A DNA stretch of 26,447 nucleotides, from contig BFEA01000004.1 in the NCBI GenBank assembly GCA_003427395.1, positions 7,957,314-7,983,760 of the forward strand. The letters are read 5' to 3'. A program made the translations under genes and the position numbers. This stretch comes from Chara braunii (Eukaryota > Streptophyta > Charophyceae > Charales > Characeae). Of this stretch, positions 8,713-18,247 are shown piece by piece. Every line of letters begins with the position of its first letter. Within the stretch, counting starts at the first letter, position 1. The notes beneath the pieces are model-generated. The model was not told where the DNA came from and ran no database searches. It was given only the letters and a program-made list of their open reading frames with translations.

Positions 8713-8966
8713 TTCAGCCTCCTGATGAGCCGGTGAGACTCCGACGAAACAGTTTGTCACAGCCCCTCGTTTGTTGTCCTCTTCTCCCTCTCTGCCTACG
8801 GTTTACCGGGCAGCTCTGTTTGACGACATATGTACATCGCCAATATATATATCGCCAAACAGGTAAACCGTAGGCAGAGAGGGAGAAGAGGACAACAAAT
8901 GAGGGGCTGTGACAAACTGTTTCGTCGGAGTCTCACCGACTCGTCCGGAGGCTGAATATATATACA
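8703..8966. repeat. Long inverted repeat, about 105-bp arms
   Basis: 8703-8807 is the reverse complement of 8862-8966, with a 54-nt spacer and no indel. Inside the non-TA part I see only four differences (8723, 8726, 8730 and 8769 against their partners). The arms include TTCAGCCTC, a hammerhead-like core, CACAGCCCCTC and CTGCCTACGGTTTACC. Such arms fit a foldback element or terminal repeats of a Penelope-like element in inverted orientation. No transposon protein is found nearby. Confidence 0.9.
8722..8758 (+). ncRNA. Hammerhead-ribozyme-like core (probable relic)
   Basis: The order of conserved elements matches a type I hammerhead with a minimal stem III. CTGATGA (8722-8728) is followed by a stem II hairpin starting at G8729 and ending at C8745 (GCCGG, loop TGAGACT, CCGAC; one C-A mismatch). 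Then comes GAAA (8746-8749), a 3-bp stem III (ACA/TGT, loop GTT) and the cleavage triplet GTC (8756-8758). The other arm carries GTCGG, which pairs perfectly with CCGAC, but has a changed CTGATGA box. Stem I cannot be formed from the immediate flanks (CAGCCTC and ACAGCC), so autonomous cleavage is doubtful. Confidence 0.4.
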
Positions 8967-8975
8967 TGGTAGCCA

Positions 8976-9064
8976 GTGTTCGGTCGTGGCCGAACACCGA
9001 ACCCGAACGCCCGAACGTTTGGCCCCGCTGTAGACGCGTTCGGCTGTTCGGGCCGAACACGGAC
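8976..9064. repeat. Cluster of GTTCGG/CCGAAC palindromes
   Basis: GTGTTCGG (8976-8983) pairs with CCGAACAC (8990-8997) across a 6-nt loop. CCCGAACG-type strings at about 9000-9020 are inverted as CGTTCGG and GTTCGGG at about 9036-9053. The result is nested stem-loops just before a C10-A20 homopolymer (9067-9096). Confidence 0.7.
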
Positions 9065-9066
9065 CA

Positions 9067-9096
9067 CCCCCCCCCCAAAAAAAAAAAAAAAAAAAA
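9067..9096. repeat. Poly-C followed by poly-A
   Basis: Ten C residues followed by twenty A residues. The A tract could be a retroposon tail, but no upstream body is identified. Confidence 0.9.
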
Positions 9097-9268
9097 CCAA
9101 AAAAACTGAAACAAATATATGTTATGTAGAAAAATAAACTGAACAGTTGCCTGCACCCCCGTCTGAACCCCTTTAAAGCACAAGTACATGGCCCCAGCCA
9201 AGTTGAGAGTCTGATCACTCTCCTAAAATTCCGGAGGCTCGTTCGCCGTCGATGACATAAATCAATGG

Positions 9269-9310
9269 CCGGCGGCCTCTGAAAGGGGCCCATGTTTCAG
9301 AGGCCGCCGG
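9269..9310. repeat. Perfect 16-bp GC-rich hairpin
   Basis: CCGGCGGCCTCTGAAA (9269-9284) and TTTCAGAGGCCGCCGG (9295-9310) are perfect reverse complements around a 10-nt loop. No flanking element boundary was recognised. Confidence 0.9.
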
Positions 9311-9440
9311 GTGATGGATGGCATGTACTGGTGGTTGGGGGGGGGGAACAACGGCCTGTTAACATGCCAAGATGACCCGGGCTGCAGACCTTCCTAAGCG
9401 AATCCCCCGGCCGCTCGCCCGAGCATGGCAATCTTCCTAG

Positions 9441-9676
9441 GTATATTAGCGTTGTTTGACTTTCGCATCGTCAATGCTAATTTGCTCTGCTATGGGAGAA
9501 ATTTTCCAAGACACTACTTGTGACCATGACATATGACGTCGCAAGCACGTGCTATAGCCAGGGAGCCTAGGGATTGGCATTTAGCGTCGTTTGATTATTC
9601 GCATCTTCAATGGCAATTTGCTCTGCAATGGGAGAAATTTTCCAAACACTACTTGTGAGCACGTGCTTTGGCATTT
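9441..9676. repeat. Direct repeat of about 110 bp
   Basis: Segments starting near 9441 and 9577 share AATTTGCTCTGC, ATGGGAGAAATTTTCCAA, ACACTACTTGTGA and GCACGTGCT. The second copy lacks about 20 bp around GACCATGACATATGACGTC. Confidence 0.8.
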
Positions 9677-10582
9677 TGAAAACGACTGTGTCAGCCTATG
9701 GTCTAGTGGTTTAGCATGCCAGGGAACTTAAAAAACCAAATCTGCTACAGTGCTACATCCAGTCCCATGTGGCATGAGAGACACTGAAATAGAGGCTGGC
9801 AACAGTTCACCATCCAAGCTGGAGCCTGCCTGGTCAAGTTACGTGCAAAGGCCCGAGATACTACTGAATCACTACTGATAGCATAGGAAAAAGTATCATG
9901 GACATATCAGACATGCAGGGGGAGGGCCCACACTGCTGTAGCAACAATTGTTATAGAGGCGCTATGGCAACATGATCACATAATTTTGCCTCCTTGAATC
10001 TCCGTACCTTCTCGGTTACTTTTCTAAGAAGGAAGCCAAGCGATTGTGCTGATTGTGGAAGATCTGGATGGCCCAGCTCTGTCAACACCAGGAGAGGACC
10101 TCACCACAGGTCGTAAACCACCAGTACACCCAGGGCTGGAGGCGCTGCACTGCGCTCCAAGCTTTTCCAAACCGCCAGTGGCGCACCTTTTCTCTTTTCT
10201 GGCTGGAGCTGCCAGCCATTGTGGTCTGCTAGGCCCGAACCATGAAATTTTTGGAGCAGCCGACAAATAAATTTCTGCACGGATTGGGCCGTTTACTGGC
10301 GGTTTAATGAATATGCATGCAGGACTTCCAGGATCATGAGATGACCTCTCTCAACTATATGGCCAGCATGAATGCAGGAAGGCCGTTCATTTCCTTGCCT
10401 ATCAATCGTCTCAAAGAAAGTGAACCTTGGGACATGCCTTGCCACTGATCTGTACGATTGCACAGTGTTGCACGGAGTGAGGACGTCTGAGCACCCCGTC
10501 TCTGAAGTGCCTGTTTGCATGTACCCATTGCTCAACTTTCCATTCTCATGGGTGCACTAGGGAATTACACCACCAAAGGACT
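9677..10582. other. Intergenic, no clear gene
   Basis: TGGTCTAGTGG at 9699-9709 resembles a pol III A box, but no B box lies at the right distance. Open frames up to 80 codons (10024-10266, 10293-10535 and 10372-10560) lack family motifs. A 43-codon plus-strand frame near 10318-10449, starting MQDFQDHEMT, is also unassigned. Confidence 0.4.
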
Positions 10583-11340
10583 CACAATGAGGACTTAATC
10601 GACACAACAGAAACTCAAAATTGTGGTAGAACAATGATCTCCAGAACCAAGGGTTAATTGTTCGAACCTCTTTTCTCATACTTGCGGTGCATCACGTGCG
10701 CTCCGTTTGCGCACGTGCAGCGCACAGCGCATGCGCACGAATGCGCGCACATGTGATGCGGCACACCCCAAAAAATAGGGGTTGGAAAAAAAAAGGGGGG
10801 GGGGAGAGAGGTGGTAGCACAATGAGGACTCAATCGACACAACAGAAACTCAAAAATGTGGTAGAACAATGATCTCCAGAACCAAGGGTTAATTGTTCGA
10901 ACCTCTTTTCTCATACTTGCGGTGCATCACGTGCGCTCCGTTTGCGCACGTGCAGCGCACAGCGCATGCGCACGAATGCGCGCACATGTGATGCGGCGCA
11001 CCCCAAAAAATAGGGGTTGGAAAAAAAAAGGGGGGGGGAGAGAGGTGGTAGCACACCCCAGCCCTCCTCTCGTGAAAAATGTTCGGTGGCAAAGGAAAGA
11101 AATATTTGGGGCTGCGCTCAACATTTCCCCCAAAGAATTGTGTGCGTCTGTCGTAGCTTTCATGCGGCGCACCCCAAAAAATAGGGGTTGGAAAAAAAAG
11201 GGGGGGGCAGGGAGAGGTGGTAGCACACCCCAGCCCTCCCCTCGTGAAAAAAATGTTCGGTGGCAAAGGAAAGAAATATTTGGGGCTGCGCTCAACATTA
11301 CCCCCCAAAGAATTGTGTGCGTCTGTCGTACCTTTCATGC
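10583..11340. repeat. Tandem repeat array: two 235-bp units, then shorter variant units
   Basis: Unit 1 (10583-10817) and unit 2 (10818-11054) are nearly identical. Each contains GTGGTAGAACAATGATCTCC, a B-box-like GTTCGAACC, a GC-rich alternating block with inverted CATCACGTGCGC/GCGCACATGTGATG, then CACCCCAAAAAATAGGGGTT and a G-run. Unit 3 (11055-11226) and partial unit 4 (11227-11340) keep the CACCCC...GTAGCAC end but carry a different front (GTTCGGTGGCAAAGG). Confidence 0.9.
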
Positions 11341-12150
11341 ACGTGGAATGTATTCAAGTGATATATCAGGTCAAGTGCAATCATTATGAGTGTGCTTGGT
11401 GTTGTCTCCAACGGGAAGTTCCCATTGAGACGGTCTTGTTTTTCTCTTTTCATTGCTGGTCTTGGTTTTGTCTTTTTGCTAAGAACAATGCGCAGGTCAT
11501 GAGACGTGCCAGTGGTTCCAGTCAGGACGTATTCACGCACCCCCAAGTCCGAGTTCCTAAGACTGACCATTCTACTCATCATGGTCAGATACATTTAGGA
11601 AAACCCCTTAAGCTCGTAGGGCCTCCTTACACGCCCCCTCCAGTCCGAGTCGTGCCAGTGGATCATGAGGGAGACAGTGTCAGTCCAGAAAATGAAAAGA
11701 CAAGAAAACAGCTGTGCCACTCATTACACAGTCACTGACGCTCGTCACATGGTACACGAAACTGTAAAAGAACTACTGCATATGCCCGCAATGGTGGCAA
11801 GATACACTCATTAATATTCCTAGTGAACGGGTGTCCAGGTTCTGTTTTCCTTTCACCACGTTTCTGTTGCCTTGTTGGTGAGGCTCATTACCTCCACCTT
11901 ATGTTGGGATCTGAATGTATGAAGTTACTTTTCTGGTCTGGTACAGTCGTAACGAGGGCAGGTTGTCTCCCTGAAGTGGCCATTGCAACTCCTTGGACTG
12001 GATGTACACAGGCAGTTTTTCAGCTCTGATGCGTCATGATGAGGGTTCAAACTCCAAAGTTTGTGTTCTTTTTTCCTTTTTTCTATGTTGTCCTTTCTCC
12101 ATTCAGGGCCGTACTGTGTCTTGGCCCCGCCCTTTTTTTATGTGTCCTTT
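11341..12150. other. Left flank of the LTR element, no clear gene
   Basis: A plus-strand frame reaching 11738 has a pyrimidine tract followed by an AG (a possible 3' splice site) before a Pro-rich stretch (VGPPYTPPPVRVVPVDHEG), so an exon is conceivable but unsupported. The sequence from 11740 to 12150 shows nothing recognisable. Confidence 0.3.
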
Positions 12151-13207
12151 TGTGAGGAACGAGCCCTCAAGGAGCCCTGTCAGACATCACATGTTCTGGG
12201 CTAAGGCCCCAGCAAGCCGAGTGCCCACCCTAAGTGAAGGCGGGCCTGAATATCCATCAAAGGCCAAATTTCGACATTTTCATATGTGGGTATTCAGGCT
12301 CTCGCAGCACGCCAGTTGGTTGGGCAGACGCATGAGCCGTACTAAGCTGCGTCGTACAGTTGGCCCAGGCCTTGACAGTTGTGCCTAGGCACATACACGC
12401 AAAGCAGGGCCGATACATTGGGAAGCAGACCATCGGCCTTTGGGAAAGCAGAACTGCTGACGCACCTACCTGGGGGCCCTGCACAGATGCAGCAAACAGC
12501 CCAAGTCCGGAGACTCAGGCAGTGCCCAACTGAAAAGGGCCCAGGCCCTCAACTGTAGTCTCGGGCCTGGCCGCAGGGTCTGAGGCCCAACCGGAAGCTA
12601 CTGGAAGCTTCCAGCCAGGCCAAACGCAGCATCCAGGAGGCTGCCACTTCCACAAAAGGAGTATGGCAGTCCAGGCCAGGCATTCTGGCCAGTGCAGGCA
12701 ATGCGGAAGTGCTGCTGCGCTATCGCTTGATGCTGCGCTGCTGCCAAGGGCGCTGACGGGGCGCGTAGTGGTGAAGTGGGGCGCTGCAGAGCAGCGGGGC
12801 GCAGGCAGCCATAGCCGGGCGGCTGAGCGCCAGAGGGTACAGCGGGTGATCTGGTGGTCTTCAGGGAAGGAAATGCAGTGTGGGGTAATCAAGGTCTGAT
12901 TGAGGGTCACGAGATACGTACCTGGTGCATGAAGAGAGGTCGGCTATGGAGTTGGCAGTCGTGTACATTGGTCTTCGAGAGTCGAAGTGAGCCTGTTGCG
13001 TGAACCAGCTGTAGGTAGGATAGTCAGGCAGAATATGGTGGGCGCTGGGCGTCAAACAGAGAGGAACGACTCTGGATACTGTGCTGGTATGGCCTACGGG
13101 CTTGAACATTGGCTCATTACTTCATTGTATTTCTCTATATGGATGGTTTCTCGGTGCATTTTGTACTCATCTGTGTCTGTATATCGTTCACACTCATATT
13201 CTTTGCA
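12151..13207 (+). repeat. 5' LTR
   Basis: Starts TGTGAGGAAC and ends CATATTCTTTGCA, giving TG...CA termini, and aligns along its length to 20099-21202. It is about 47 bp shorter than the 3' LTR, mainly because a segment near its 3' end (between GTACTC and the shared CACACTCATATTC end) is shorter. A TATA-like TCTATATGG occurs at about 13133 in the conserved part and may mark the U3/R promoter. Confidence 0.9.
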
Positions 13208-13210
13208 ATT

Positions 13211-13222
13211 TGGTATCGGAGC
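13211..13222 (+). promoter_or_regulatory. Primer-binding site (initiator tRNA-Met)
   Basis: TGGTATCGGAGC lies 3 bp after the LTR end. It differs at one position from TGGTATCAGAGC, the usual plant retrotransposon site complementary to the 3' end of initiator tRNA-Met. Confidence 0.9.
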
Positions 13223-14449
13223 TGGTTGGTGATCACCGGCACCGACGACATTGTTACTTGGTGCGCTGACGATGATTCATGTGCAGTAAGGACACTTTGG
13301 CGCTGGATTGTGATAACGGGGCCTAGGTGGAGAGGCCGGCCGCTGGAAGGCTGTGGCGACAGCGTGGGGGCTGTGGCAACAGCGGATGGATGTATGATGA
13401 TGAGAGTATGCTGACCTGGCATTTTAGATGAGGTGGCACTGCATTGCGTTGTTGGTGGTACCGAGGCTAATTACCGGTCATCGAAATGCATGTCGGCCCT
13501 ATTGGTAAGAAATCTGTGGTTGGGGGCAGCTATCTCCAGGTACGTTGTTCCCATTCCTTATCTACCCTCTCAATCTCTTCTTACCGTGAAGAAGTGAGTC
13601 CAACTTGAGTGTCCTCTCTTTGGTGAGGAGTCATGTGCACTCTACCGTGAGAGACAACATTCTTCCCGGTGGCGCATCTGGCAGGAGACGGCGGTGCCTC
13701 TGAAGGGCCCTGGTTGAAGCACGGGTCACGGTCACCATGCCAACCCATGGGTAGTAGTACACGCAGGCCATGCTGCTTTGTCCATTGTGGCTCTTTGCTG
13801 CGCTGATAGAAGGGGTGTGCGGACTGACCAGTCCTACGTAGACGCTCCCAGACCATCTATAAACATTTCTGGTTGGGGTCTGAACTGTCCACTGGCTGTG
13901 ATCTTCGTCCTGATTAAGACGTTAAAGAATTTCTGAGGACTCTCGGGGGCTGTCCTTAAATTGCCTCTTGATCAGCCAGATCAGTCAGACGTCGGGCTCG
14001 TTGCACGCGCGGGTAAATAAAGGGCAGGCTGGTCATAAGCACACTTCTTGGGCACAAGGGTGGGCCGTGGTTGCACACCTTAAACACCGCATCTTGAAGA
14101 TGCTCATAGGTATGTTGGATACACTCAACTGTTAATCACTATATTATCCATTGTGCATACATCTGCTCAGTGTAGTTTATTTTTATCTTGATTAGTTGGT
14201 TGACAGACTGCTAACACCTAACCGACAACCTAGAGTAGGACTGTAATCTACCATAGTCAGTTCTCCTTAAAGCTTATGTGCAGAATTAATCAAAGATAGA
14301 GGTAGACTACATGTATACATTTGTGTAGGTGATGTTGATGCCGCTTGACTAGTAGTCTAGGGTAGCATATCATTTGATTTATTTTTAGAACCGGTCAGAC
14401 GTATGCTGCGGTAGGTCCCAAAGATGTGCAGACAGTGTCTGCCTAGCCC
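13223..14449 (+). other. Untranslated leader between PBS and gag
   Basis: About 1.2 kb without a recognisable coding frame. Such long leaders occur in plant chromoviruses. A 91-codon minus-strand frame (13581-13856) has no motif and is likely spurious. Confidence 0.6.
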
Positions 14450-16313
14450 ATGAGCGGATCAGAGGGAGAGGAGGATAGATCTGACGATAGGAGGCAGACA
14501 CGATGAGATACCGGTAGGATACCCGTTGTGTTCCAGGTTCTACTACCAGGAGACGAGAGAAGGCTTAGGGCCGAGACAAGAGCCCGCAATCTAGAGACTG
14601 CGAGACAGGCAGCAACAGCGGCTGAACGCGCGTTAGCAGCAGCAGCAGCTAGTGCGGTAGCAATGGCTACCTCTTCAGCCACTTCTGCTGCTGGTCAGAG
14701 TCTAGGTATGCCACCCAACTCGACCAGTTCACAGTCCATTTCCAATACGTCGGGAGTTGGCACTAGTCAGATGGCGGATTCGCAGTTCAACTCGCCACCT
14801 CCACGCACCCGGGAGCAGATGGAGCTCCAACAGATAGAGAGGATTCGCTCAAGGCTAGAGGAGGAACTCGGACAGGCTACTAAGAGAGAGAAAGAGAGAG
14901 CGAGATTAGAGATAGGAGTGTCAGACTAGAGGGTAGGGAGCCAGACAAGGCTGCGCTAGAGGGGTTAGATGACTCGACCCTTAGCAATAATGAAAAGATT
15001 CTGAAGGCGAGCATCCTGTCCATGCACGCATACATGGACAGTAAACTGGATACCATCCAGGACACCTTGGACCACATCCTGAATGCCATGCACAGGCCAG
15101 GAATCAGGCCAGCAGTCTTGTCGTCGCTGCCATTCTCAGCGACGACAGGCCCCTACGCTGCTCAGTCCGGACCACCACCAAGTGGTACATCAGCAGCAAC
15201 CCTATCTCAAACTGTTGATTCTTCATCTTCCGGTCCAGCGACTGGTGCTACACCATAGTCGCCACTTGTCTCGCCACCGGGACAACAATTTCCTTGGTAT
15301 CCCAAGACCCCCCTGAAACCACCTCCAACCTTGTCAGGAGACAAGAAGGATGAGGCTCTCGACACATGGTTAAGAACGGTGCGAGTGTGGGTGAGGGCAA
15401 AGAGGACATTGGTAGAGGAGGAAGTGATTAATGCTGCATCCTACGTAGAGGGTTCAGCAGCTCGTTGGCTTAATGGATTGGTAACTTCAAAGGGGTTCGA
15501 CAGGAACATGAGTGATTGGGCGCAGACCCACACGTGGAGAGCTTTTATGGACTTAGTGGAGGCTCGATGGCACAACCCTCAGTAGGCACAGATTGCCACT
15601 GATGGGCTTCTAAAGTTTGATGCTAGAAAGTACAAGTCGGTGCGAGAACTTACCACAACCGTAGAGTGCCTGATCGTGGTCCCAGGAGTGGAGTACAACC
15701 CACAGGTCTTATTGACCATGTTCTTGAGATGTTTTCCCACAGACGTTAAGAACTTACTAGCCAAGGAGGCTCGCCTAGAGTATCACAGCTTTGAGACATT
15801 CAGTAAAAAGGCCTTAGACTTAAAGGCTACGCTAGGTGGTGCTCAAACCCCTTCTACGGACGGGAGAAAGAAGAAGACTCCACAAGAATGGAAGAAGAAG
15901 GGTAACCGATTGATGATGGTTGATTCTGAAGGGAATGAAACTGAAATCGATGATGTTTCTGAACTTGTGGAGGGTGCAAAGTTAGACGGCGAGGAGAGTG
16001 TTGAGGGTAGCAACCTCGCCGCAGTAGTTAAGACTAAGGCAGCAGGCCGCGGCAAGGGCGGTCAGCGAAGGAGTCAGGGGCAGGCCGCTAACCCAAACAA
16101 GATAACTGTTTGGGTTAGAGCAAGCTTGGATCAGGAAGTGTGGCGGGATCTTTAGTCGCGAGGTGCTTGCATAAACTATGGCGAGTACGACCATACACAA
16201 TTTAAATGCAAGAACCCGAAGGTCTCGCAAAAGATCCCTTCTAAGGGTGGGTTTCCTTCTTCTCAGTTTGGGGCCTCTACGAGCTTCAGCTCGGGAAACA
16301 CATAGGGCCAGTA
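14450..16313 (+). pseudogene. gag: gag polyprotein, frame-broken
   Basis: The start is the ATG at 14450 (MSGSEGEEDR). Frame breaks follow in order: TGA at 14504-14506, a shift within the GAGA-rich stretch at about 14885-14915, and TAG at 15256, 15583 and 16153. The N-terminal part is Ala/Glu-rich with a coiled-coil look (LQQIERIRSRLEEELGQA). The central retrotransposon gag domain (about 15320-15830) carries LDTWLRTVRVWV, SYVEGSAARWLNGL and FPTDVKNLLAKEARLEY. A Lys/Gly-rich segment precedes a CCHC zinc knuckle at about 16168-16209, read CINYGEYDHTQFKC; its second Cys is Tyr. Gag would form the particle and bind RNA. This copy cannot make a full protein. Confidence 0.85.
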
Positions 16314-16804
16314 GAAGATGTAGTTGCTTGTACTCTCGTTGAAGTGGGTGATGTACCCTCCCCGTTTCAAGAGTTGGTCGAAGCTATCGACTCCTTAGTC
16401 ACCCCGCATACGCATCCGGACCCAACTATACTCTGTACTTTGGATGTGTCTGAAGCCTTAGAGGACCTTCAAGGTGAGTGGTCAGCAATGGACCCTCGTG
16501 AGTCCTAGGTGGCACTGAGTATAGGTCCTAGAGGGGAGCACTTCGTTGTGGAAGTTGGTGTGGGGTGGTTGCAAGTGCGGCGCCTTCATAGACATTGGCT
16601 CCAAGTCGCGACTGTGTTGACAGACTGTGCCTAAAGGACCGGGTGCAACGCCTTAGTAGACCGGTGGCATCTACTTTGGCCTACAAAGAGCGCAAGATGG
16701 TGGAGGACTACGTTAAAGATGTAGTCTGCACTTTCTCCTACCCAAGAGGAGAGAGAAACCATAAGATATCATTCCTGGTGAGCGACGAGTTGCCCTTTGA
16801 CATG
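16314..16804 (+). pseudogene. pol: gag-pol linker and aspartic protease remnant
   Basis: A frame from 16314 reads VEVGDVPSPFQELVEAI with one TAG near 16507, then shifts. The protease active site is GAFIDIGSKS at about 16582-16611: the Asp remains, but Thr/Ser of the D(T/S)G signature is Ile. The reading frame shifts again near 16600 into the frame of the 407-codon RT segment, where FLVSDELPFDMLLGMYYL provides the C-terminal protease motif (LLG). Function is lost. Confidence 0.75.
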
Positions 16805-17818
16805 TTGTTGGGCATGTACTACCTCAAGGTTGCCAAGCCCCAGTTTGACAGGGACAAGAAGGTGTTGAAGCACGAGTTACCTAGCGGGAGAACCGTTAGA
16901 CTGGCTAAGCACAAAGCCAGTAGGTTAATAGACTCCTATGGGTGCTTATGCGCACCAACTTTCTATAATTATTATAAACAGAACCAAGAGGAAGGAATGT
17001 ACTTAGTCTATGTCTCTGCAAAAGGGGAGGCCGTTAAAACACCCCCAGAGATAGAGACCATCGTCGCTAAGTACCCTGATCTGTTCGAGGAGCCCTCAGG
17101 AGTCGTAGACAGGGAGGTTGTCCATGCCATAGAGATCATCCCAGGTAGCAAGACACCAAAAGGGAGAATCTATAGGATGGCTCCGCCCGAGTTGAACGAG
17201 CTTCGTCGACAACTGAAAGAGCTCACAAAAAAGGGTTGGATTCGGCCTAGCACTTCCCCCTTTGCCTCACCAGTCCTGTTTGTTCCAAAGAAAGGGGGAA
17301 CACTAAGGATGTGCATTGATTATAAAGGCCTCAATGCCATCACCGTTAAGAACGCAGAGCCTCTACCAAGCATCGACGACCTATTGGATAGGGTGCAGGG
17401 ATGTAAGTATTATACAAAGATAGACTTAACATCCGGCTACCATCAGATTGCCATAAGACCAGAGGACCAACACAAAACTGCATTTCAAACCAGGTACGGT
17501 CTGTACGAGTTTGAAGTGATGCCCTTTGGCCTTTGCAATGCGCCAGGTACATTCCAACACGCCATGAATAGGATCTTCCATGATTACTTAGATAAGTTCG
17601 TTGTCGTGCACCTCGACAATATACCTATCTTTAGTAGAACTGTCGAGGAGCATGCTCAGTATGTAGACAAAGTACTTTCACTCCTCCGGAAACACAAGTA
17701 CAAGATAAACGCAGAGAAATGCGAGTCCGGTTGCACTCGAATCTTGTACTTGGGTCATGAAGTATCCGTGGATGGAATTAGGCCCGAAGATGAGAAGGTG
17801 GTTAGCATTAGGGACTAG
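16595..17818 (+). pseudogene. pol: Reverse transcriptase domain of pol
   Basis: A 407-codon open frame. The first codon is TTG, so it is an internal segment rather than a real start. Protease C-terminus is at residues 1-105. RT starts near residue 150: KKGWIRPSTSPFASPVLFV, RMCIDYKGLN, motif A KIDLTSGYHQI with catalytic Asp277, MPFGLCNAPGTFQ, and motif C read HLDN at residues 339-342. In this family the box is normally YLDD; both the aromatic residue and the second catalytic Asp are changed, so polymerase activity is expected to be absent. The frame ends at a TAG (17816-17818) just before the RPQSVTEVRSFLG connection, where family members usually have Trp. Confidence 0.92.
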
Positions 17819-18247
17819 CCACGACCCCAGTCTGTGACTGAGGTAAGATCATTTTTGGGAATGTGTGGTTATTACCGCAACTTCGTGAAGAACTATAGCA
17901 CGATCGCATCCCCCTTGACTGATCTAACTCGACTTGACACACCATGGGGTTGCACATACGAGTGTGAGGCAGCTTTCAAACGTTTGAAGCATGCTCCCAC
18001 GCACCATGAGGTTCTCATGGTACCCGACCCGCAAAGGCCATTTGTTGTAACTAGTGACGCAAGCCAATACGGCATTGGCGCAGTGCTGGCTCAGCGGGAA
18101 GGGAAAAAGTTAAGACCGGTCGAGTACATGAGCAAAAATATGCCATCAAAGAAGTTGGCAAAGTCTACCTACGAGAGGGAACTCTACGCAGGCACTTGTC
18201 CACTGGAGGCACTATCTGTTAGGAAGGTTTTTCTATTTGAGAACTGA
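17819..18247 (+). pseudogene. pol: RT connection and RNase H domain of pol
   Basis: In the same frame as the RT after the TAG. It reads VRSFLGMCGYYRNFVKNYS, then the RNase H start FVVTSDASQYGIGAVLAQ with the first catalytic Asp, then STYERELYA with the Glu-bearing helix. The frame breaks near 18190. A small insertion and a deletion shift it, so the family sequence continues as LLGRFFYLRTDHQTLKW in another frame. RNase H would remove the RNA strand during reverse transcription. Confidence 0.9.

Noticed and set aside
8640-8758. Type III hammerhead using GTC near 8676
   Set aside because: Stem III cannot be formed with the sequence after GAAA, and stem I would rest on TA repeats only.
9699-9709. 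A-box-like TGGTCTAGTGG as a tRNA or SINE
   Set aside because: No B box at the required distance and no cloverleaf.
10583-11340. CRISPR-like array
   Set aside because: The units are long and adjacent, with no short repeat and unique-spacer pattern, and the genome is eukaryotic.
10889-11389. Open frames of 120-155 codons on both strands in the tandem array
   Set aside because: They follow the repeat units, have homopolymer-encoded segments and lack domains.
11217-11738. 173-codon plus-strand open frame
   Set aside because: It begins inside the tandem repeat and has no recognisable domain. It is kept only as a possible exon in the region note.
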